Assembly (NCBI GenBank): GCA_002437305.1
Contig: DJOW01000049.1
Span: 1 to 64,000 of the forward strand
DNA: 64,000 nt
Reading direction: 5' to 3'
Source of the DNA: Bacteroidales bacterium UBA6428
Lineage (GTDB): Bacteria; Bacteroidota; Bacteroidia; Bacteroidales; UBA932
Shown here: positions 58,687 through 64,000 of the stretch, in pieces
Layout of the letters: the number at the start of each line of letters is the position of its first letter
Numbering within the stretch: position 1 is the stretch's first letter
Notes under the pieces: generated by a model
What the model was told of the DNA's origin: nothing
What the model saw: the letters and a program-made list of their open reading frames with translations, nothing else
The model's database searches: none
Position numbers and translations under genes: made by a program

Positions 58687-60336
58687 ATGAAAAAGACACT
58701 CAAACTTTTTGCTGTAGCCTTCATCGGGATGGCTGCAGCCGCTTGCTCTTCAGCCGAAAAAATGGCTGAACTTGCTGACAATGTGACCGTTAAATGCGAT
58801 CCTGCGGTTCTGGAGTGTGTCGCTGGCAACATCGACGCCACTATCTCAGTGACCTATCCTGAGAAGTATTTCCACCCTAAGGCCATTCTTGAGGTCACCC
58901 CTGTCCTCGTCTATGACGGAGGAGAAGCCAAGATGACTCCTTTCATGTACCAGGGCGAGAAGGTTAAAGACAACTACAAGGTTGTAGCCAAGGCCGGCGG
59001 CACCGTCACCGAGAAGGTTCACTTCGACTATGCCGAAGGAATGGAGCAGTCTCATCTCGAGCTCCGTGGAATTGTAAGGTACAAGGCCAAGTCCTACAAG
59101 CTTCCTGTTAAGAAAGTAGCCGATGGTGTAAACACCACCTACATGCTCGTTAAGGCAGCTGGCCAGGTTCCGCTCAAGGCAGACGGCTACCAGGCTGTCC
59201 TTCAGCAGACCGCCGAGGGACAGATCCTTTACAAGATCAACTCTGCCGATGTTCAGTCAAAGCAACTCAAAGGACAGTCAATAAAGGATTTCCAGAGCGC
59301 TCTTGACGAGATCAAGTCCAATGCGAGAAAGACTCTCGTAGGCACTGAGGTTGTCGCATACGCATCACCTGACGGTGGCCAGAAACTGAACAGCGAACTC
59401 TCAGAGAGGCGTTCAAAGTCAGCCGACAAGGCTTGGAACAAGGTCATGAAGGGTAAAGATGTCGCTGATCCCGAGGTAAAGAGCATCGGCCAGGACTGGG
59501 AAGGCTTCCAGGAGCTCGTCCAGAACTCCGACATCGAGGACAAGGATCTTATTCTTCGTGTCCTTTCCATGTACAGCGATCCTGCCGTACGTGAGAGCGA
59601 GATCAAGAACATGTCTTCCGTCTACACCGAGCTTAAGAGCGGCATTCTTCCTGAGCTCCGCCGCGCGAGATTCATCGCCAACGTAGAGTTCAAGAACTAC
59701 ACGGCTGACGAACTTATGGAGATGGTTGAGAGCAACACGGATGTTCTCGATGAGCCGGCTCTCCTCCATGCCGCCACCCTCACAAAGGATCTTGACAGCA
59801 AAGTCAAGCTCTACAACAAGGCCATCAGCAAGTACGACAGCGATGTGGCAAGGTTCAACCTCGCCGCCTCTTACCTCAAGGCAGGTGACGTGAAGAAGGC
59901 CGAGAAGGCTTTCGGTGACGTCAAGACAAAGGATTCAGACCTCACCAACGCCCTTGGAGTGATCGCCCTCCGCAAGGGAGACTACGCTACCGCGGCCAAG
60001 AACTTCAAGAAAGCCGGCACCGATGCCGCCAAGGCCAACATGGGCGTAGTTGACATCCTCACCGGTGACTATGAGAAGGCTGTCCAGGATCTCAAGGACG
60101 TAAAGGGCTGCTGCCACAATACTGTTCTTGCCTACATCCTTACCAACCAGCTCGACAAGGCTTCCAAGGCCGCTCGCTGCAAGAACGCAAAGGTTGACTA
60201 CCTCAGAGCGATCATCGCCGCACGCCAGGGCAACTTCGACCAGGTTAAGGTATGGCTTGACTCTGTAGCCAAGAAGGACAAGGCTCTCGCCGAGAAAGCG
60301 ACCAAGGACATCGAGTTCGCCGAGTACTATAAGTAA
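58687..60336 (+). CDS. TPR-repeat lipoprotein with OmpA-like middle part
   Basis: 549 residues from the ATG at 58687. Lipobox AAAC (Cys20). The first 180 residues are beta-rich (VKCDPAVLECVAGNIDATISVTYPEKYFHPKAILEVTPVLVY). The middle (NARKTLVGTEVVAYASPDGGQKLNSELSERRSKSADKAWNKVM) resembles an OmpA peptidoglycan-binding domain (YASPdG..N..LS..RA). TPR-like helices fill the second half (AALLHAATLTKDLDSKVKLYNKAI, VARFNLAASYLKAGDVKKAEKAF). A strong terminator follows. An abundant envelope lipoprotein linking outer membrane and peptidoglycan is a fair guess. Confidence 0.8.
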   Translation: MKKTLKLFAVAFIGMAAAACSSAEKMAELADNVTVKCDPAVLECVAGNIDATISVTYPEKYFHPKAILEVTPVLVYDGGEAKMTPFMYQGEKVKDNYKVVAKAGGTVTEKVHFDYAEGMEQSHLELRGIVRYKAKSYKLPVKKVADGVNTTYMLVKAAGQVPLKADGYQAVLQQTAEGQILYKINSADVQSKQLKGQSIKDFQSALDEIKSNARKTLVGTEVVAYASPDGGQKLNSELSERRSKSADKAWNKVMKGKDVADPEVKSIGQDWEGFQELVQNSDIEDKDLILRVLSMYSDPAVRESEIKNMSSVYTELKSGILPELRRARFIANVEFKNYTADELMEMVESNTDVLDEPALLHAATLTKDLDSKVKLYNKAISKYDSDVARFNLAASYLKAGDVKKAEKAFGDVKTKDSDLTNALGVIALRKGDYATAAKNFKKAGTDAAKANMGVVDILTGDYEKAVQDLKDVKGCCHNTVLAYILTNQLDKASKAARCKNAKVDYLRAIIAARQGNFDQVKVWLDSVAKKDKALAEKATKDIEFAEYYK

Positions 60337-60358
60337 TCAAGCGACTCCGTTAATTAAC

Positions 60359-60394
60359 GAGGTTCGGTATAGATTTTACCGGACCTCTTTTTTT
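60359..60394 (+). terminator. Terminator of the TPR lipoprotein gene
   Basis: GAGGTTCGGTA (60359-60369) pairs with TACCGGACCTC (60377-60387, one G-U) around TAGATTT, followed by TTTTTTTA. Confidence 0.9.
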
Positions 60395-60453
60395 ATGCAA
60401 GGATTCCACCCTGAATGCTTGTCCAGTCAAAATTTTTCACTATGTTTGTGATC

Positions 60454-62196
60454 ATGTCAAGAAAAATATTTTTGCTTTGCGCGCTGCTGGCGGCGGCGCC
60501 ATTGATTTCGGGGCAGGAAGTGAAAAACACTTGTCCCGGTTCTGTTCAACGGCAGGACGTGGAGTTTGTAAATGAATACCTTACTCCGACAAGGGTCATT
60601 CTCTCCAATGAAGGAGTGAGCGGCACTGAGAACCTACTGAGGCCGTACTGCGGGCAGGTTTCCACCAACGAACCGAACGTGTGCGTGTTCAAGAACGGTA
60701 AAAACGGAAAAAGTTCAATTCTTCTGGACTTCGGCAAAGAGATCCAGGGAGGCATCCAGATTGTGCGGGCGATGTCGGGCAGCAAGGCCGCCGCGCGTTT
60801 CCGCATCTGCTTCGGAGAATCCGTAAGCGAGGCGATGAGCAGCGTTGACGAAGCCGGGACAACGGCAACGAACGAGCACTCAGTACGTGACTTCGAGATC
60901 TCGGTCCCATGGCTCGGATCCGTTGAATATGGCAACACCGGTTTCCGTTTTGTCCGCTTGGACCTGCTGGGGGAAGACACTGAGATCCGGCTGGTGACGG
61001 TAAGGGCGATATCCCGCTACCGCGACATTCCCTACGTGGGGGATTTCAGATGCAACGATGAACGCCTCAACAAAATCTGGCGCACCGGAGCGTACACGGT
61101 TCATCTCAACATGCAGGAATACCTTTGGGATGGCGTAAAGAGAGACCGTCTCGTCTGGATTGGAGACATGCACCCCGAGGTGATGGCCGTCAACACAGTC
61201 TTCGGCAACCACAAGGTCGTCCAGAAGAGTCTGGACTACGTCCGCAACAGCACTCCGCCAACGGAGTGGATGAATGGAATATGCTCGTACTCCCTGTGGT
61301 GGATAATCATCCAGCATCATCTTTATGAATACTACGGAGATCTTTCATACCTGCGTGAGCAGCATGCGTACCTGACCGAGCTTCTGCACACTGTCATGTC
61401 CAACTTCGATGGCTCGAAAGAGAATTTCAAGACAGGGCGGTTCATCGACTGGCCGACATCCGAGAAACCGGACGCCATCCACGCTGGACTCCAAGCGCTT
61501 TCTGTAAGGGCCATGGAGGCAGGAGCGGACATGGCCGGATGGCTGGGAGACCCTGCCCTTAAGGATGAATGCGCGGCTACCGCGGCCAGGCTCCGCAAGT
61601 ACAGGCCTGCGGTCACCAACAGCAAACAGGCCGAGGCCCTTCTTTACCTTGAGGACATGGCTGATGTCGATCAGACCAGGAATGTGATCCTCACGGGCGG
61701 AGCCAACGGATTCTCCTCCTTCATGGGTTACTACATGCTTGAGGCTCTGGCTAAGAGCGGGGACTATGATCAGGCGATGAAGATGATCTCCGACTACTGG
61801 GGAGCCATGCTGGATCTCGGAGCGACGACGTTCTGGGAGGACTTCGACTACTCCAAGGCCGCAGGGGCAGGAAGGATAGATGAGATCGTCCCTGCTGGAA
61901 AGTACGACATACACGCCGACGGCGGCGCGTACTGCTACGTTGGACTTCGCCACAGTTTCTGCCATGGCTGGGCCTCAGGGCCGACAATCTGGCTGAGTTC
62001 CCATGTCCTTGGGATCGAGCCGGCTGAGCCAGGCTTCAAGAAAGTCAGGATCAACCCGCATCTTGGATCTTTGGAATGGGCGGAAGGCTCTTACCCTACT
62101 CCTTACGGTCCTATCTACGTTTCGCACAAGAAGGCCGCGAACGGATCAATAAAGTCGGAGATAAAACTTCCAAAAGGAGTAAAACGCGTCAAATAA
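60454..62196 (+). CDS. GH78-like (alpha-L-rhamnosidase-type) exported glycosidase
   Basis: 580 residues from the ATG at 60454, giving signal peptide MSRKIFLLCALLAAAPLISG. A beta domain (LLDFGKEIQGGIQIV..FRFVRLDLL, about 75-180) is followed by an (alpha/alpha)6 barrel containing LWDGVKRDRLVWIGDMHPEV, TTFWEDFD and DIHADGGAYCYVGLRHSFCHGWASGPTIWL. The D-R-x-x-W-x-G-D pattern and C-terminal AEPGFKKVRINPHLG are typical of GH78 enzymes, though it is shorter than most (usually 700-900). Substrate may not be rhamnose. It is a single-gene unit. Confidence 0.8.
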   Translation: MSRKIFLLCALLAAAPLISGQEVKNTCPGSVQRQDVEFVNEYLTPTRVILSNEGVSGTENLLRPYCGQVSTNEPNVCVFKNGKNGKSSILLDFGKEIQGGIQIVRAMSGSKAAARFRICFGESVSEAMSSVDEAGTTATNEHSVRDFEISVPWLGSVEYGNTGFRFVRLDLLGEDTEIRLVTVRAISRYRDIPYVGDFRCNDERLNKIWRTGAYTVHLNMQEYLWDGVKRDRLVWIGDMHPEVMAVNTVFGNHKVVQKSLDYVRNSTPPTEWMNGICSYSLWWIIIQHHLYEYYGDLSYLREQHAYLTELLHTVMSNFDGSKENFKTGRFIDWPTSEKPDAIHAGLQALSVRAMEAGADMAGWLGDPALKDECAATAARLRKYRPAVTNSKQAEALLYLEDMADVDQTRNVILTGGANGFSSFMGYYMLEALAKSGDYDQAMKMISDYWGAMLDLGATTFWEDFDYSKAAGAGRIDEIVPAGKYDIHADGGAYCYVGLRHSFCHGWASGPTIWLSSHVLGIEPAEPGFKKVRINPHLGSLEWAEGSYPTPYGPIYVSHKKAANGSIKSEIKLPKGVKRVK

Positions 62197-62252
62197 AGAT
62201 ACTAAACTATTTTGATAGACCTTCATCGGTCAATGACAATCTTCAACAGAAT

Positions 62253-62283
62253 AAAGCCTGACGGAAATCCGTCAGGCTTTATT
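62253..62283. terminator. Bidirectional terminator between the glycosidase gene and tRNA-Leu
   Basis: AAAGCCTGACGGA (62253-62265) pairs with TCCGTCAGGCTTT (62268-62280) around a 2-base gap. T-rich tracts follow in both directions (TTTATTCTG on plus, TTTATTCTG on minus). Confidence 0.9.
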
Positions 62284-62286
62284 CTG

Positions 62287-62369
62287 TGCGGTAGGTGAGA
62301 GTCGAACTCACACGGGCTTGCGCCCACTACCCCCTCAAAGTAGCGTGTATACCATTTCACCACTACCGC
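62287..62369 (-). tRNA. tRNA-Leu (GAG)
   Basis: Acceptor GCGGTAG (62363-62369) pairs with CTACCGC (62288-62294). Anticodon loop TTGAGGG gives GAG. The long variable arm (GGGCGCAAGCCC) marks a class II tRNA. The 3' CCA is not encoded, unlike tRNA-Gly in this window. Confidence 0.93.
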
Positions 62370-62399
62370 AAAATATTTCTATTCCCTCAATCGGGACTG

Positions 62400-62430
62400 C
62401 AAAGATAATCAAATTTCCTGAAACGGCAAA
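62400..62430 (-). promoter_or_regulatory. tRNA-Leu promoter
   Basis: On the minus strand TTTG (62427-62430), 19 bp, then TATCTTTG (62400-62407), a full consensus match, about 24 nt before the tRNA. Confidence 0.65.
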
Positions 62431-62499
62431 TTTTTTCGCTGTCCATCATCTTATTTTTTAATAGAAAAAAGTTTACTTCAATTTTTCGGAGAATTTTCG

Positions 62500-62527
62500 T
62501 ACCTTTGCAAGTCTCCACGTGTTGGAG
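62500..62527 (+). promoter_or_regulatory. rpsP promoter -7 element and leader hairpin
   Basis: TACCTTTG at 62500-62507, followed by CTCCA-CGTGT-TGGAG (62513-62527), which forms a small hairpin at the very 5' end of the mRNA. The hairpin resembles the one in the metK leader but has no T run, so it is not a terminator. Leader to rpsP about 57 nt. Confidence 0.5.
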
Positions 62528-62570
62528 GCAAAGGTTAATGTTGTTACAAACAATTTAAAACAGATTCACA

Positions 62571-63137
62571 ATGGCTGTTAAAATCAGACTTCAGCGCCAC
62601 GGTAAGAAGAATTTCGCATTCTTTCACATTGTTGTGGCCGACTCACGTGCCCCACGTGACGGACGTTTCATCGAGCAACTCGGCTCGTACAACCCTAACA
62701 CAAACCCTGCCACCATCATCCTCGATGGCGAGAAGGCTCTCAAATGGCTTAATGTAGGCGCCCAGCCTACTCTCGTAGCCCGCAGAATCCTCTCTTACGA
62801 GGGAGTTCTCCTGAGAAAGCATCTCGACGGGGGCATCGCCAAGGGAGCTCTCACGCAGGAGCAGGCCGATCAGAAATGGAACGCATGGAAGGCCGAGAGA
62901 GACGCTAAGATCGCCGCCAAGAAGGCCGGCCTTGACAAGGACGCGGCTGACAAGGCCAAAGCCGCTTTCGAGGCAGAGAAGAAAGTAAACACGGAAAGAG
63001 CGGAAGCTCTCGCAAAGAAGGCGGAGGAACTCGCTGAGGCTCAGCGCAAGGCCGCAGAAGAGGCCGCGGCAGCCAAAGCCGCCGAGGAAGCCGCAGCCGC
63101 CGCTGAGACCGCTCCTGAAACTCCGGCAGAGGCCTGA
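62571..63137 (+). CDS. rpsP: 30S ribosomal protein S16 with long C-terminal extension
   Basis: 188 residues. S16 core to about residue 85 (MAVKIRLQRHGKKNFAFFHIVVADSRAPRDGRFIEQLGSYNP). After a middle part (GALTQEQADQKWNAWKAERDAKIAAKK) comes an Ala/Glu/Lys-rich helical tail (about 115-188, AEELAEAQRKAAEEAAAAK..). E. coli S16 is only 82 residues; long tails occur in Bacteroidota. It is 4 bp from rimM, and the pair acts in 30S assembly. Confidence 0.96.
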   Translation: MAVKIRLQRHGKKNFAFFHIVVADSRAPRDGRFIEQLGSYNPNTNPATIILDGEKALKWLNVGAQPTLVARRILSYEGVLLRKHLDGGIAKGALTQEQADQKWNAWKAERDAKIAAKKAGLDKDAADKAKAAFEAEKKVNTERAEALAKKAEELAEAQRKAAEEAAAAKAAEEAAAAAETAPETPAEA

Positions 63138-63141
63138 TCCG

Positions 63142-63666
63142 ATGTCCAGGGCAAAGTCAGAATTTCTGCGGATTGCCCGGGTACTGAAATCCAACGGTAC
63201 CGATGGCGAAATCCTCATTGGATTCCGCGAGACAAGTCCCGAGGACCTGAACCAGAAGGAACCGGTGTTCATCACATTCGATGGACTGCCGGTTCCATTT
63301 TTTATTGAATCCTTCACAAGAAAAGGCCCTAACCGCGCGCTTGCGCGTCTGACCGGGGTAAAAAACCTTCAGGATGCGGATGAACTGGTAGGCAAAGACA
63401 TCTTTGCCGATCCTGACGACATCAAAGAGCGTGAAAGCACGGACGAAGGACTTACAGTTGACGACCTGATCGGCTGGACGTTGTTGGACGATGACGGAGA
63501 TGCGGTAGGTGGTATCATAGACTACGAGGACATTCCCGGCAACACCTGCATCTACGTGGAAACAAAAAAAGGACAGGCGATGATCCCACTTCACGAAGAC
63601 CTCATCCTGTCCGTAGATGAAAATTCCAAAACCATCTCCTTGGCTATTCCGGAAGGTCTTGTCTGA
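63142..63666 (+). CDS. rimM: Ribosome maturation factor RimM
   Basis: 174 residues. N-terminal RimM domain (LRIARVLKSNGTDGEILIGF, RKGPNRALARLTGVKNLQDADELVGKDIF) and C-terminal PRC barrel (LIGWTLLDDDGDAVGGIIDYEDIPGNTCIYVE..MIPLHEDLI). It binds S19 and helps process the 3' domain of 16S rRNA. Co-transcribed with rpsP; in many bacteria trmD and rplS follow, but here the next gene is on the other strand. Confidence 0.95.
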   Translation: MSRAKSEFLRIARVLKSNGTDGEILIGFRETSPEDLNQKEPVFITFDGLPVPFFIESFTRKGPNRALARLTGVKNLQDADELVGKDIFADPDDIKERESTDEGLTVDDLIGWTLLDDDGDAVGGIIDYEDIPGNTCIYVETKKGQAMIPLHEDLILSVDENSKTISLAIPEGLV

Positions 63667-63684
63667 CCTGCGTGAAACCACCAA

Positions 63685-64000
63685 TCAATACTCGACTGAG
63701 ACAGCGGCCACAAAATAGTCAAGGCAGAAAGCCTGAGGCAAAGATCCGCTTTTTGAAGAAATGCTGAACTTGATCGCGTCCACGTCATGGCTCTTGGCGC
63801 TGTCCATGACCCATGCGGTCCAATCCCTCACAACCTTATGTTCTGCCGTGGTGTAGTCAACAAGGTAGAACTCCTCAGTGCAGACTTGAATGTCACTTTT
63901 GTAGAACTGAGCCGTGACCTTCAGAAAATCACCCTCACCGATCTTTCCCTCATCCGCAAGTTTCTCGACATACTTCGTGTTATTGATGTAGAATCCATGC
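63685..64000 (-). CDS. DUF4465 domain protein, C-terminal part
   Basis: The frame enters from the right edge and stops at TGA (63685-63687), about 105 residues visible: HGFYINNTKYVEKLADEG, GDFLKVTAQFYKS, VEFYLVDY-like EEFYLVDYTTAEHKVVRDWTAW, IKFSISSKSGS and a final AFCLDYFVAAVSVEY. This matches the C-terminal half of DUF4465, a surface or exported family of Bacteroidota. The N-terminus is outside the window, so signal type is unknown. Convergent with rimM. Confidence 0.75.
   Translation of the reverse strand, partial: HGFYINNTKYVEKLADEGKIGEGDFLKVTAQFYKSDIQVCTEEFYLVDYTTAEHKVVRDWTAWVMDSAKSHDVDAIKFSISSKSGSLPQAFCLDYFVAAVSVEY

Overview
The window is chromosomal DNA from a member of the Bacteroidota, most likely the order Bacteroidales. 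Several independent signs agree: promoters with a TAnnTTTG -7 element and a TTG/TTTG -33 element; families largely confined to this phylum (fimbrillin/Mfa2, BACON, DUF4270, DUF4294, DUF4876, DUF6850, FISUMP, Oar-type TonB receptors); a PheS with a cysteine-rich insertion; and an ftsX-DUF3098-uppP cluster. Genus cannot be told from the sequence alone. No prophage, CRISPR array, plasmid function or intact insertion sequence was found.

Layout. (1) 1-5.0 kb, minus strand: a fimbrial operon of a beta-barrel protein, an Mfa2/FimB-type anchor and three fimbrillin-like lipoproteins, the last running off the window. Its promoter lies directly downstream of five in-phase 21-bp repeats. (2) 5.2-11.1 kb: a transposase remnant, then an Oar-type TonB receptor with a BACON/OB-fold lipoprotein. 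(3) 11.2-13.8 kb: metK behind a promoter, a SAM-II-like riboswitch and a terminator. The 3' end of metK and its terminator are duplicated in tandem (320-bp period), followed by three pairs of direct repeats. (4) 13.8-22.3 kb: smpB, an M16 protease lipoprotein, miaA, purE, a LacI-type regulator and a membrane pyrophosphatase. (5) 22.5-33.2 kb, minus strand: the spc-alpha ribosomal protein cluster from rplP to rplQ, including secY, map, infA and rpoA. The upstream half of the S10 operon (rpsJ to rpsC) is not adjacent, and a promoter sits at the break. (6) 33.3-40.6 kb: DUF4294, lpxH, uppP, DUF3098, ftsX, a GT5 glycogen-synthase-type protein with a DUF4270 lipoprotein, acpP and a pnuC-type transporter. 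(7) 40.7-47.5 kb: an outer membrane operon of TonB receptor, DUF4876 lipoprotein, DUF6850 barrel and BACON/FISUMP lipoprotein. (8) 47.5-64 kb: tRNA-Gly, pheS, a C69 peptidase, a DPP7-type S46 peptidase, a ClpB without its N domain, secG/lptE with a sigma-54 type regulator, a TPR lipoprotein, a GH78-like enzyme, tRNA-Leu, rpsP-rimM and the end of a DUF4465 gene.

How it fits together. Most of the window is growth and envelope housekeeping: translation, Sec secretion, LPS and peptidoglycan precursors, division and SAM synthesis. It is mixed with surface systems for adhesion, uptake and peptide degradation typical of gut or oral Bacteroidales. The parts that most deserve follow-up are the repeat array at the fimbrial promoter, the metK leader and its duplicated tail, the split ribosomal cluster, the N-domain-less ClpB and two related palindromic elements.
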